A DNA stretch of 64,000 bases from Rhodococcus yananensis (GCF_020515525.1 NZ_JAIYEP010000015.1:1-64000); one strand, 5' to 3'. Counted from the first letter of the stretch, positions 49,898 to 59,093 are shown. Program-made: numbers and translations. Notes: a model not told the origin generated them from the letters alone.

Positions 49898-51042
49898 CGG
49901 CGCCGATCGATTCCCCGGGGAATCCGCATCGACCGGACCTCGCGGGCACACCGCAGCCACCGGACACGGTCACCGACGCGATGCGGCGGCTCCGCGAGAT
50001 GGCCTCGTCCGAGAACACCCGCGCCGCGCATCTCGCGGACTGGACGATCTACACCCGATGGTGCGACGCCACCGGGCACGCCCCGATTCCCACCACCGCC
50101 GACCAACTCGCCTGGTTCCTCACCGAGAAGTCCACCGAGATCCGCCCCGACGGGCGGTGGGCGTACGCACCGTCGACCCTGTCGCGATGGGTGTCGACGA
50201 TCAACAAGATGCACTCCCTCGCGGGGCATCCGAAACCCGGTGCCCACGAAGCTGTCCGTGACCTGCTCCGGGGGCTTCGCCGCAGCCGCGCGACACCGCC
50301 GGCTCGCCGCACCCCGCTGCTCACCGACGACGTCCGCACGATCGTCGGGGACATGCGTACTCACGCCTCCACCTGGGCGGACCGCGTCGCCGAACGTCGC
50401 GACACCGCGTTGCTGCTGCTCGGACTGGCCGGTGCACTGCGTCGCTCCGAGTTGACCGCGCTGCAACTCGCCGATGTCGTCCCGCATCGCGCCGACGGAC
50501 TGTACGTGCACATCCGGCGTTCCAAGACCGACCGCAACGCCGCCGGCCGGACCGTCACGCTCCCGTACGGCACCGACCCGCGCACCTGCCCCGTCTGCGC
50601 GTACCGGCGCTGGCGCGAGATCCTCGACCTATGGGACACCGATGGCCGGTCTGCTGTCCGCGACGCACTCACGGAACCGGACACGCCCACCGAGGAACAC
50701 TGTTGCCGCGGTCTCGCCGCCGGTGTTCCGACGGACGGGCAGCGGCCGCTGTTCCGGCCGGTGCATCACACGGGCGCCATCGGTCCCGACGCGTTGTCCG
50801 GGCAGTCCGTGCACTCGATGATCCAACGTCGAGCGCGCCGCGCCGGATTCAGTCCCGAACTCGTCGCGACCCTCGGCGGTCACAGCCTCCGCGCCGGCTT
50901 CGTCACCCAGGCCGTGCGTGGCGGCGCCACCACACAGACGATCATGACGCAGACCGGGCACGCCGACGAACGCATGGTTGCGCTGTACAGCCGTCATCAC
51001 GCAGGGCTCGTGGGTAACGCCGTCACGTCCCTCGGCCTGTGA
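49894..51042 (+). CDS. Tyrosine recombinase / site-specific integrase, coupled to pepN
   Basis: The 382-residue protein has an N-terminal SAM-like core-binding domain (SSENTRAAHLADWTIYTRWCDATG) and a catalytic domain with all expected residues: Arg in GALRRSELTAL, Lys in RRSKTDR, HSLRAG (HxxR), GHAD and the nucleophile Tyr in VALYSRHH. It should cut and rejoin DNA. It begins with a 4-bp overlap of the pepN stop, so it is translated with an ordinary housekeeping gene. No tRNA, att site or other phage genes are seen nearby. Confidence 0.88.
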   Translation: MTAPIDSPGNPHRPDLAGTPQPPDTVTDAMRRLREMASSENTRAAHLADWTIYTRWCDATGHAPIPTTADQLAWFLTEKSTEIRPDGRWAYAPSTLSRWVSTINKMHSLAGHPKPGAHEAVRDLLRGLRRSRATPPARRTPLLTDDVRTIVGDMRTHASTWADRVAERRDTALLLLGLAGALRRSELTALQLADVVPHRADGLYVHIRRSKTDRNAAGRTVTLPYGTDPRTCPVCAYRRWREILDLWDTDGRSAVRDALTEPDTPTEEHCCRGLAAGVPTDGQRPLFRPVHHTGAIGPDALSGQSVHSMIQRRARRAGFSPELVATLGGHSLRAGFVTQAVRGGATTQTIMTQTGHADERMVALYSRHHAGLVGNAVTSLGL

Positions 51043-51055
51043 CCGGCCGCGAACA

Positions 51056-51823
51056 TCAGGCGTCGGTACAGGTCAACCGTCCCTCACCGAGCGCCGCCAC
51101 ATCGACGGAGCCGAGATCGGTGACGACCAGATCCGCTCCGGCAACCCGCAGTTCCTCCTCGTCTCCGGCACGAGCCACCCCCAGCGCGGCCATACCACCG
51201 GCCTTGGCGGCCTGCATGCCGCTGACCGCATCCTCGACGACGACGCAGCGCTGCGGCGGGACACCGAGTTCGGCCGCGGCCGTCACGAAGATCTCCGGAT
51301 CCGGCTTGCCGTGTGCGAAGTCGCGCCCCGACAGGTCCACGTCGAACACGTCGAGCAGCGGACCCGAATCCGCTGTGAAATCCTCCATCCGCACCGCCCG
51401 CAGGAATCGATGGGCGTTCTTCGACGACGACGCCGCCGCTGTCGCGAACCCGGCGGCCCGCACCGCAGCGACGAAACGCACCGCGTCGGCGTAGGCGTCG
51501 AACCGGCGGGCGTCGATCAGCCGCTCGAGCAGCGCCTGCTTGTGCACGGAGTACTCCTCGACGCGCTCTGCGGCATCGGGTACACCGAAGTATTCGAGAC
51601 ACGCCGACGCACCCTCCGCACGCGGCTTCCCCGACAGCACCGAGCGGTACACCTCCGGGGTGAAACCGTCCGGGGTCCACCGCGATCGGTCACGCACGTC
51701 CGACCAGGGCCCGGTCATCAGATCGGCCAAGGCATCCCGCCATGCACGTTCGTGCGGCGAGTCCACCAACACTCCGTCGACGTCGAAGATCACTGCTGCG
51801 AACGACACCGCCACCTCCTGCAT
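51056..51823 (-). CDS. HAD hydrolase, beta-phosphoglucomutase-like
   Basis: The 255-residue HAD-superfamily protein has the nucleophile motif FDVDGVL (Asp14, Asp16), AAASSSKN (motif II), the lysine in HGKPDPEIF and VVEDAVSGMQAAKAGG (motif IV), typical of beta-phosphoglucomutase. It would convert beta-glucose-1-phosphate, the product of the GH65 phosphorylase upstream, to glucose-6-phosphate. ATG 51823 was chosen; a GTG at 51808 directly after a perfect AGGAGG is a strong alternative. It is the last gene of otsB-GH65-HAD. Confidence 0.87.
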   Translation of the reverse strand: MQEVAVSFAAVIFDVDGVLVDSPHERAWRDALADLMTGPWSDVRDRSRWTPDGFTPEVYRSVLSGKPRAEGASACLEYFGVPDAAERVEEYSVHKQALLERLIDARRFDAYADAVRFVAAVRAAGFATAAASSSKNAHRFLRAVRMEDFTADSGPLLDVFDVDLSGRDFAHGKPDPEIFVTAAAELGVPPQRCVVVEDAVSGMQAAKAGGMAALGVARAGDEEELRVAGADLVVTDLGSVDVAALGEGRLTCTDA

Positions 51824-51842
51824 GCTGATGCTCCCGTCCTCG

Positions 51843-54275
51843 TCACACCGCGGCGGGGGAGGCGGGGATGGGGAACTCGTACGATTGTCCGGCACCGAGC
51901 TCGATGATCTGCCCGTTCACCCCCACCCGCACCGGAACACGGAACCCTTCGGTCTCCGCGCGGACCCGCAACACGGCACCCACGATCTGCACCCGCAGGG
52001 GAGTACCCCGATACCGCATCGAGAACGACACCCCGTCGAGATGATCGATGAGCCGGGGCCGGAAGACCAGCACACCGCCGTAGATGCGTGCACCGACGTA
52101 GTAGCGCTGCAGCAGGTCGAGGGTGCCCGCCATCACACCCATGTGGATGCCCTCCTTCGTGGTGCCGCCCTGCACATCGCTGATGTCGCTCTCGAGCGCC
52201 ACCTTGAACCGTTCCCACGACGATTCCGGATCGAAACCTGCGAGAACCCCGGCGTAGGTGACGACGCTGAGCGTCGACCCGTGCGACGTGCGGGCGTCGT
52301 AGTAGTCGATGGTCCGGCGAACCAGATCGCGGTCGTACGGATACCCGAGGCGCTCGAACAGCGGACGCAACTCGTTGTCGTCGAACAGGAAGAACAGCAT
52401 CACCGCGTCGGCCTGCTTCGACACCTTGTACCGGTTCGGATCGAGCCCTTCGGCGCGCAGGATGCGATCCATCCGCTGAATGTTCGGGTACGACCGCCGA
52501 TAGGCGTCCCAGTCGATCTCCTCGAGCTCGTCGTAGCCCTCGAACTGGCTGATCACGCCGTCGTGGAAGGGCACGAACATCTTCCGGCTCATCGCGGACC
52601 AGGTCCGCAGCTCCTCGTCGGTCACCCGCAGCGCCGCTCGTAGCGCGGTCTGCCTGCTCGTCGACAGACGCTCGAAGACCTCGAGTACCTTCTGCGCCAT
52701 CCACGCCACCATCACATTGGTGTACGCATTGTTACGCAATCCCGGCGAATCGGAGTCCGGGTAGCGCTCGTGGAACTCGTCCGGCCCCATCACCCCGTCG
52801 ATCACGTACCTGTCGCGGTGCGGATCGTAGCGGGCGACCGACGCCCAGAACCGCGCGATCTCGAGCAGCATCTCGGCGCCGTGATCGGAGAGGAAATCCA
52901 GATCGTCCGTGGCCTGACAGTACCGCCACACGTTGTAGAAGATCGCAGCGCTGACGTGACGTTGGTAGCGGCTCAGGTCCGGATCCCATTGCCCCGACAT
53001 CGGGTTCAGATGGACCGTCTGGGTCTCCTCGGTGCCGTCGCTGCCGCTCTGCCACGGAAACATCGCGCCGCGGTATCCGGCCTCGTGGGCGGCGGCCTGG
53101 GCCTCGCCGAGCCGGCGGTACCGGTACAGGATCAGCCCCTTGGTGACCTCGGGCATCCGAAGGTCGAGGAACGGATAGACGTACAACTCGTCCCAGAACA
53201 CGTGACCCCGATACGCCTCGCCGTTGAGCCCGCGGGCCGGCACACCCGCATCGAGCCGCGCCGTGTGCCGCGAGCACACCTGCAGGGTGTGGGCGACGTG
53301 CAGACGCAACAGCAGCTGTGCGCGTGCTTCCCGGGGCACCCGGACGTCGCAGATGTCCCACAGTTCCTTCCACGCCGCTTCATGCACGGCGTGCGCGGCC
53401 GCGAAATCGGGATACCGCAGCACATGTCGGCCGGCGGAGACCAGCGGTTCGGTGATCGCGTCGTCGCGGGAGGTGAACATCGCCACGATCTTCTCGATCC
53501 GCACCGACGCGCCCTCGGCCACGTCGAAGGCGAGGACCTGCTGGATGTAGTCCTCCGTCTGGTACAGATCGCGATCGACGGTGTCGCCGATCGCGTCGGG
53601 CCCGTCGCGGAACACCCGCGTGCGCGCAGCCTGCGCGATGTAGATGTCGGACTGGCGGATCTGCACCTTGAGCGCGATGGTGTCCGGCCCGAAGGTGCGC
53701 GGTGACACCGGATCGAGGTGCCGTCCCTCGAGGTCGCGGTAGCGGGCAACGGCACGGTTGGTCACGCGGCCGTCGATCGCGGACACGATCTCCACCCGAC
53801 CCGACCAGTTCCGCGGGGTCAGGGTCCACTCCAGCGCCGCCTGATTGGCGAGGGCCATGCTCACGAAACGGCGGCTGCGCAGGGAGGTCTCACGTCCTCG
53901 ACGGTCTCGGAAGGTGAGTTCACGCACGACCGTGGCGGTGCGGATGTCGTAGACGTGCCGGTAGGCGAGGATGTCGACGTCCGCGAGTCGGATCGCCTGT
54001 TCGCCGTCGATGCACAGCTTCAGGACGAGCCAGTTCGGGAGGTTCACCAGATCCTCGTTGAGGACCGGGCGGCCACCCATGATGGTGGTCTCGCGGTTGT
54101 AGCAGCGGTGCGCGTACGTGCCGGGGTAGTGAACGTCGCCCCCGTCCTCCCATTCGGCGGTCCCGCGGGTGCAGAAGTATCCGTTCCCGGTGGAGGTCAT
54201 GGACTCGCGCAGGCCCTCGGCCTCCGGGTCGAACCCGTCGTAGGTGAGGACGAACTCCGGGTCGTACACATCCAC
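51843..54275 (-). CDS. Glycoside hydrolase family 65 phosphorylase (maltose/trehalose/kojibiose type)
   Basis: This 810-residue protein has the GH65 layout: an N-terminal beta-sandwich domain, then the (alpha/alpha)6 barrel with HVFWDELYVYPFL, MFPWQSGSDGTEETQ and the catalytic acid Glu in GVMGPDEFHERYP near residue 498, and a small C-terminal beta domain. GH65 enzymes split alpha-linked disaccharides with phosphate to yield beta-glucose-1-phosphate. Which disaccharide cannot be told, but the neighbouring otsB-like gene points to trehalose metabolism. AGGAGG lies close before the ATG. Confidence 0.9.
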   Translation of the reverse strand: MDVYDPEFVLTYDGFDPEAEGLRESMTSTGNGYFCTRGTAEWEDGGDVHYPGTYAHRCYNRETTIMGGRPVLNEDLVNLPNWLVLKLCIDGEQAIRLADVDILAYRHVYDIRTATVVRELTFRDRRGRETSLRSRRFVSMALANQAALEWTLTPRNWSGRVEIVSAIDGRVTNRAVARYRDLEGRHLDPVSPRTFGPDTIALKVQIRQSDIYIAQAARTRVFRDGPDAIGDTVDRDLYQTEDYIQQVLAFDVAEGASVRIEKIVAMFTSRDDAITEPLVSAGRHVLRYPDFAAAHAVHEAAWKELWDICDVRVPREARAQLLLRLHVAHTLQVCSRHTARLDAGVPARGLNGEAYRGHVFWDELYVYPFLDLRMPEVTKGLILYRYRRLGEAQAAAHEAGYRGAMFPWQSGSDGTEETQTVHLNPMSGQWDPDLSRYQRHVSAAIFYNVWRYCQATDDLDFLSDHGAEMLLEIARFWASVARYDPHRDRYVIDGVMGPDEFHERYPDSDSPGLRNNAYTNVMVAWMAQKVLEVFERLSTSRQTALRAALRVTDEELRTWSAMSRKMFVPFHDGVISQFEGYDELEEIDWDAYRRSYPNIQRMDRILRAEGLDPNRYKVSKQADAVMLFFLFDDNELRPLFERLGYPYDRDLVRRTIDYYDARTSHGSTLSVVTYAGVLAGFDPESSWERFKVALESDISDVQGGTTKEGIHMGVMAGTLDLLQRYYVGARIYGGVLVFRPRLIDHLDGVSFSMRYRGTPLRVQIVGAVLRVRAETEGFRVPVRVGVNGQIIELGAGQSYEFPIPASPAAV

Positions 54276-54317
54276 CTCCTGGCTGCGGGACGCTGCGAGG
54301 TCGAGCGGTGTGGGGCG

Positions 54318-55139
54318 TCAGGAACCCGGTCGGGCCAGCCCGGTGAGGAAACGCTCGACATCGTCCACGGAGGCCAGGGTGTATCGGGCTTCCGTGGTGC
54401 GTCCGACGGTATCGGGGTCGTCCGCGTCGTACACGAGGATTCCGACGCCGCGGTCGCGGAGGGCGTGGAATGCGTCCTCGTCGGTGATGTCGTCGCCGAG
54501 GTAGAGCGGCACGGTGTCGGGCCGGTCGAGGCCGAGGACGTCGAGCAGGTGCAGGACCGCTCGCCCCTTGTCCCAGTCGACGGCGGGTTTGAGTTCGTAG
54601 ACCATCTTCCCGGGGACGACCGCCAGACGCCCGGACGGATCGTCGACGAGGTCCCGGACGATCGCAGAAACCCGGTCGCGTGCATCGGGTGCCGCGCGCC
54701 GGTAGTGCACGGCAACGGATGCCCGCTTCGGCTCGAGTTGCACTCCCTCGAGACCGGCGGTCCGGCGGCGTAGGGTCTCGGTGGTCTCCGCGACGAGGTT
54801 CGAGTAGTCGTCGAGACCGTCGACGGTCAGCTCGCCGCGGCCGGGCTGCCAGATCTCGAATCCGTGACTGGACGCGACCGTGAGGTCGTCGACGCCCATG
54901 AGTTGCTGCACGACGTCACGATCGCGGCCCGTGACGATGCACACCGGGCAGCGCTCGGCGAGTGCACGGAGCGTGGCGCGCATGTTCTCGGACATGCGGG
55001 CGTCTTCCGGCCGCGGCACGATGGGAGTCAGGACACCGTCGTAGTCGAGGAACACCGCGGGGGTGCGGTCGCCGAGGAGAGCCCCGATCGACGCGGATTC
55101 CAGCGCCGACGGGAGATCGCGGGCGTACACCGATTCCAT
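54318..55139 (-). CDS. otsB: Trehalose-phosphatase (OtsB-like)
   Basis: The 273-residue HAD-type phosphatase has the nucleophile motif VFLDYDGVLTPI (Asp32, Asp34), CIVTGRD, the OtsB-typical SSHGFEIW and LEPKRASVAVHYR, and the metal motif YLGDDITDEDAF. It would dephosphorylate trehalose-6-phosphate. The start at MESVYARD follows AGGAGG with 8-base spacing; a frame start 13 codons earlier is less likely. No otsA is seen in the window. In mycobacteria a related domain is fused to HAD and GH65 domains in a single protein. Confidence 0.9.
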   Translation of the reverse strand: MESVYARDLPSALESASIGALLGDRTPAVFLDYDGVLTPIVPRPEDARMSENMRATLRALAERCPVCIVTGRDRDVVQQLMGVDDLTVASSHGFEIWQPGRGELTVDGLDDYSNLVAETTETLRRRTAGLEGVQLEPKRASVAVHYRRAAPDARDRVSAIVRDLVDDPSGRLAVVPGKMVYELKPAVDWDKGRAVLHLLDVLGLDRPDTVPLYLGDDITDEDAFHALRDRGVGILVYDADDPDTVGRTTEARYTLASVDDVERFLTGLARPGS

Positions 55140-55220
55140 TGCGGCGGACCTCCTGTGGTCGGTGAACGGGGCCGTCACCAGAACCGTACACGGCGGCGCG
55201 CGCTCGCACGTTCGGTCGGC

Positions 55221-56306
55221 TCAACGAACCGGGCGGCGCCAGCGTGACTCGTCGGCGACGAGTTGTGCACGCAGGTGTTCGGCGGCCGCTCGGTTCCGGA
55301 ACGGTCCCGACAACAGGTCGGCGTACAGGTGGGCGGGTGCGAGAAAACGCAGGCCGTCGCGTCGGTCCATCCGATCGAACACGACGGGTGACCACGGAAT
55401 CGCCACGACGACGTCGCCTCCGCGGTCGACCGGGCGCAGACCCGTCGCGGTGGCGAGGGCGTCGTGGTCGTCGGCGTAGAGTTCCAGCACGTCGGGGCGG
55501 GCGTAATCGGTGGCGCCGACGCCGGAGAGGACGTAGGGGACGTCCATGCGGTCGGCGAGTGCGGCGGTGACCGCGCCGAGTCCGTCCGGCGTCGCGAACC
55601 GCCGGGTGGCGCAGACCTTCCGGTCGGCGGCCCACGCACGCAGCATCGGTTCCCATCGCACCGCGGTGATCGCACCGCGGGGGATGCGGCGGATCAGTTC
55701 TCGTTCGACGAGGACCTCCACGACGCGGTAGGTGGCGCCGGTCGAAGCACCGGAGAGGGAGATGAGTTCCGGAACGGTCATGTCCCCGTGATGGTCGGCG
55801 AGGGCGCGCACGACACGGTCGGACGGCTCACCGGTGAGGACCCCGGACGGCCGGCCGGGGCCGCGCCAGGGATCGGCGTCGGCGCCTCGATTGCGGACCC
55901 ACACGGCGGGGCGGGACGCGACCAGCGCGAGGTTCCCGGTCGCGTCGGCATACGAGATGCCGTGCTGGTCGAGTTGGCGGCGAACCGGATCCGACAGATA
56001 GTGGGCGCACACGAGTCCGCGATCGGACTGCGCGAGTTCCGAGGCGATGCGCGCGATGTCGCCGCTGAGCACACCGCGGGAGGTGACGACCGCGAACGAC
56101 ACGGACTCGCCGTCGGGGGCGGTGACGACGATGCGTTCCGGCGCGGCGGGGGAGCGTGGTCGGTCGGAGGTCAGGCTCCACCCGAGCGGTAGACAGGCGT
56201 CGAGGCAGGCCACGGCCCGACGATAGATGTCGATGGGCCGCTCCGGTCGGGGCCCGAGCGACGGTTCGGAGGCGCCGGTGTCGTCCTGTTGCGTCACAAC
56301 AGTCAC
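55221..56306 (-). CDS. AbiEi-like antitoxin / winged-helix regulator of unknown target
   Basis: The 361-residue protein resembles actinobacterial proteins annotated as type IV antitoxin AbiEi-like. The N-terminal part (IVVTAPDGESVSFAVVTSRGVLSGD...GISYADATGNLAL) is a nuclease-like fold without evident catalytic residues. A winged helix follows (RVVRALADHHGDMTVPELISLSGASTGATYRVVEVLVERELIRR), then a domain with PYVLSGVGATDYARPD. No toxin gene (AbiEii nucleotidyltransferase) is adjacent. GTG 56306 was taken as the start; GTG 56294 and ATG 56336 are alternatives. Confidence 0.65.
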   Translation of the reverse strand: MTVVTQQDDTGASEPSLGPRPERPIDIYRRAVACLDACLPLGWSLTSDRPRSPAAPERIVVTAPDGESVSFAVVTSRGVLSGDIARIASELAQSDRGLVCAHYLSDPVRRQLDQHGISYADATGNLALVASRPAVWVRNRGADADPWRGPGRPSGVLTGEPSDRVVRALADHHGDMTVPELISLSGASTGATYRVVEVLVERELIRRIPRGAITAVRWEPMLRAWAADRKVCATRRFATPDGLGAVTAALADRMDVPYVLSGVGATDYARPDVLELYADDHDALATATGLRPVDRGGDVVVAIPWSPVVFDRMDRRDGLRFLAPAHLYADLLSGPFRNRAAAEHLRAQLVADESRWRRPVR

Positions 56307-56336
56307 CCTAGACGACTCTGTCGATGACGGAAACAA

Positions 56337-56354
56337 GCATTTTCCAAAAAATGC
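56337..56354. promoter_or_regulatory. AT-rich palindrome between AbiEi-like and ribH genes
   Basis: GCATTTT and AAAATGC flank CCAA in the divergent promoter region, 31 bp upstream of the AbiEi-like start. It is a small but clear inverted repeat in a GC-rich genome and could be an autoregulatory site of that protein or part of a promoter. Confidence 0.4.
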
Positions 56355-56419
56355 ACGGTGCCCGATCCTGTTCGGCCACCTGTATCGATCGGGGGAGGGG
56401 AGTGCGCTAGCGTCATCTC

Positions 56420-56881
56420 ATGAGTGACACCGAGGGGCGTATCGCCTTCGTTCAGGCCACCTGGCACCGCAACATCGTCGATCAGGCGAAGAAGGGGTTC
56501 ACGGACGAGATCGTGGCACTCGGCCACGCGAGGGAGTCGCTGGACTTCTTCGAGGTTCCGGGGGCGTTCGAGATTCCGCTGCACGCGAAACGGCTGGCCC
56601 GGACGGGTCGGTACGACGCGATCGTCGCCGCCGGCCTGGTGGTCGACGGCGGTATCTACCGCCACGATTTCGTGGCGAGCGCGGTGATCGACGGCCTGAT
56701 GCGCGTGCAGCTCGACACGGATGTCCCGGTGTTCTCGGTGGTGCTCACACCGCATCACTTCCACGAACACGACGAGCACGAGAACTACTATCTGCGGCAC
56801 TTCGTGATCAAGGGGGAGGAGGCCGCACGAGCGGTCGACTCGACGACGAGCTCGTTGCGAGCGTTGCCGGCCGGCGAGTGA
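56420..56881 (+). CDS. ribH: 6,7-dimethyl-8-ribityllumazine synthase, RibH2-like
   Basis: This 153-residue enzyme condenses the pyrimidine precursor with dihydroxybutanone phosphate to form the lumazine that becomes riboflavin. Conserved parts are QATWHRNIVDQAKKGF, VPGAFEIPLHAKRLA, AAGLVVDGGIYRHDFVA, and SVVLTPHHFHEH, which replaces the GVLT-type loop of usual RibH. The last motif and the short length are like the type II (RibH2) enzymes of Brucella and Mesorhizobium. No other rib genes flank it, so a main ribH is likely elsewhere. A strong terminator follows. Confidence 0.88.
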   Translation: MSDTEGRIAFVQATWHRNIVDQAKKGFTDEIVALGHARESLDFFEVPGAFEIPLHAKRLARTGRYDAIVAAGLVVDGGIYRHDFVASAVIDGLMRVQLDTDVPVFSVVLTPHHFHEHDEHENYYLRHFVIKGEEAARAVDSTTSSLRALPAGE

Positions 56882-56894
56882 CCGACAACAACAG

Positions 56895-56942
56895 GTAGAG
56901 GTGCCCGGCGGAGGAGATCGGCGATCCGCCGGGCACCTCTAC
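56895..56942. terminator. Stem-loop after ribH
   Basis: Positions 56895-56912 and 56925-56942 are exact 18-bp complements around a 12-nt loop, starting 13 bp after the ribH stop codon. The remaining convergent gap to the MFS gene (to 57075) shows nothing else. Confidence 0.75.
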
Positions 56943-57075
56943 CCTCCAGAAATATTCTGAATCAGACGGAAACCAATGATTACCCGAATTCTCCTCCCTT
57001 CTCGCGCACCTCACCAACCATCCAGGAGCAGGCCCGGTGGTGCTGAAGCACGTGCTGGGCTGATGTCTCACAGCT

Positions 57076-58203
57076 TCACGAGCGGCGCGGCATCATGAGC
57101 GGCGCGACGGTCGCGAGCAGCAGAGCAGGCACGACGAATGCCGCGATCGGATCCGCCGAATAGACGGGAGTCAACGCCACGGGCACGACAGCGCCTCCGC
57201 CGAAGCGGAACGACTGGACCACCGACACCGCGCCGCCTCGGTTCGCCCCGTGATCACCGAGGACCGCGGCATTGATTCCGACGAGCACACACTGCGAGGC
57301 GATCCCGGCAAGGAACCAGGCACCCACCACGACCGCGAGATGATCGGCGGTACCGATGGTGATGACGAGCAGGGCACCACCGACCGCGCCGATCAGCACG
57401 GTACGGCGAGCACCGATACGGTCGATGACCGTGCCCACGCGACGTGCTGTGAGGATGCCTGCCACCCCGAACACCGTGAGCAGGGCACCTCGTCCCGACG
57501 GGCCCAGACCGAAGTCGTCCTCGACACGGAACGCCACGAGGAAGTTCAGGCCGCCGAGGGAACCCCACCCCAGCAGCGCGACCACACCCACCCGGACGAC
57601 ACGCAGTTCGAGAGCATCCCGCAGTCGCGGAGCTCTGCCACCGGAATCATCGCGGATCCCGTCGGGCAGACCGACCAGCGCGAGACCGAGAGCGGCAGCG
57701 GCCAGCACGACGAACGCCCACCGCCAACTCGCCTCCGCGGCGAGACCACCGACCAGCGGCGCCGTGGTCTGGCCCGCGGCCTGCATCGCGCCGAACATCC
57801 CGAGCGCACGTCCCAACCGGTCCCGGGGTGTGATCTCGGCGAGCACCGCCAGCAGCAGGGGAGTGGTGAACGCGTTCGCGACGCCCTGCAGTCCCCGTGC
57901 CCCGAGCAGCATGGGCAGGGTCGGTGCCAGCGCAGCAGCGATCGACACCGCAATGTACGCGACGTACGCGATGCGGACGGTGCGCAGCCGACCCCAACGG
58001 GCACCGAGAGTTCCGGAGATGAGCATCGCGGCGGCGAACGGTGCGAGATACGCGGTGACGGTGGTAGCGGCCTGTCCGGCGGACACCCCGAGGTCGGCTC
58101 CGATCTCCGGCAGCATCGAGACCACGACACTTCCACCGAACGGTCCGAGGAATCCGCCGACGTACAGCGCCGCGCGTTGGAGTGCGTCGCGGCGGCCGCT
58201 CAC
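57076..58203 (-). CDS. MFS transporter
   Basis: The 375-residue protein has about 12 hydrophobic segments with the major-facilitator hallmarks: TLGARWGRLRTVRI between helices 2 and 3 (motif A) and GIDRIGARR-like VIDRIGARRTVLI in the second half. It is a probable drug or metabolite exporter; the substrate is unknown. The GTG start overlaps the PAC2 gene stop by 4 bp, so the two are co-translated. Confidence 0.88.
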   Translation of the reverse strand: MSGRRDALQRAALYVGGFLGPFGGSVVVSMLPEIGADLGVSAGQAATTVTAYLAPFAAAMLISGTLGARWGRLRTVRIAYVAYIAVSIAAALAPTLPMLLGARGLQGVANAFTTPLLLAVLAEITPRDRLGRALGMFGAMQAAGQTTAPLVGGLAAEASWRWAFVVLAAAALGLALVGLPDGIRDDSGGRAPRLRDALELRVVRVGVVALLGWGSLGGLNFLVAFRVEDDFGLGPSGRGALLTVFGVAGILTARRVGTVIDRIGARRTVLIGAVGGALLVITIGTADHLAVVVGAWFLAGIASQCVLVGINAAVLGDHGANRGGAVSVVQSFRFGGGAVVPVALTPVYSADPIAAFVVPALLLATVAPLMMPRRS

Positions 58204-59093
58204 TGGGTGAACCCGCCGGGGCCTCTCCGTCGCAGGTAGCGTTCGAATTCGGCGGCGAGGGCATCGCCGTCGATCTTGGCGATGACGTCGGAGATGTCGG
58301 TTTCCGCGTCACCGCGTTCTTCGAGGCTGTGCACGTACTCGGCCATGTCCTCGTCGTCCTCGGTCATGGAGGTGACGGTCTCCTCCCATTCCTCGGCGAG
58401 GGCCGGCAGTTCTCCGAGGGGGACCTCGACGTCGAGGACGTCCTCGACGCGGCGGAGCAGCGCCACCGTGGCCTTGGGATTGGGGGGACTGGACACGTAG
58501 TGCGGGACGGCTGCCCAGAAGGAGATGGCGGGTACTCCGGCGCGCACGCAGGCGTCCTGCAGGATGCCGGTGATGCCGGTGGGGCCCTCGTAGCGGGACT
58601 TCTCGAGGTTGTAGCGGGTGGCGGCCTCGGCGGTGTGGGCGGTGCCGGTCACCGGCACGGGCCGCGTGTGGGGGGTGTCGGCGAGCAGTGCACCGAGGAG
58701 TACGACGCTGTGCACACCGATCTCGTCGATCAGTTCGAGCAGGGCGTCGCAGAAACTGCGCCAGCGCATGTTGGGTTCGATGCCGTGCAGTAGCACGACG
58801 TCGCGGTCGCTTCCCGGTGGGGAGCACACCGACAATCGGGTTCCGGGCCAGTCGATGCGGCGGGTGACGCCGTCGATGAGGCGTACCTGCGGCCTGTTCA
58901 CCTGGTAGTCGTAGTACTCCTCGGAGTCGAGTTCGGCGAAGGGTTCGGCATCCCAGATCAGTTCGAGGTGTTCGACGGCACCGCTGGCGGCGTCTCCGGC
59001 GTCGTTCCACCCTTCGAACGCGGCGACGAGCACGGGGTTCCGCAGAGCCGGCATGTCGTCGTCGGGGGTCTCGGGTGACTCACTTGCGCTCAC
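58200..59093 (-). CDS. PAC2 family protein
   Basis: This 297-residue protein of the PAC2 (proteasome-assembly-chaperone-like) family has RNPVLVAAFEGWNDAGDAAS at the N-terminus and VLLGALLADTPHTRPVPVTGTA in the middle. Actinobacterial members (Rv2125-like) sit divergent from metH, as here. Their function is not established. The C-terminal part is acidic and helical. 51 bp separate it from metH. Confidence 0.9.
   Translation of the reverse strand: MSASESPETPDDDMPALRNPVLVAAFEGWNDAGDAASGAVEHLELIWDAEPFAELDSEEYYDYQVNRPQVRLIDGVTRRIDWPGTRLSVCSPPGSDRDVVLLHGIEPNMRWRSFCDALLELIDEIGVHSVVLLGALLADTPHTRPVPVTGTAHTAEAATRYNLEKSRYEGPTGITGILQDACVRAGVPAISFWAAVPHYVSSPPNPKATVALLRRVEDVLDVEVPLGELPALAEEWEETVTSMTEDDEDMAEYVHSLEERGDAETDISDVIAKIDGDALAAEFERYLRRRGPGGFTQ

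Noticed and set aside
49894-51042. Prophage or integrative element around the tyrosine recombinase
   Set aside because: Neighbouring genes are ordinary metabolic genes, with no tRNA, att repeat, excisionase or structural genes.
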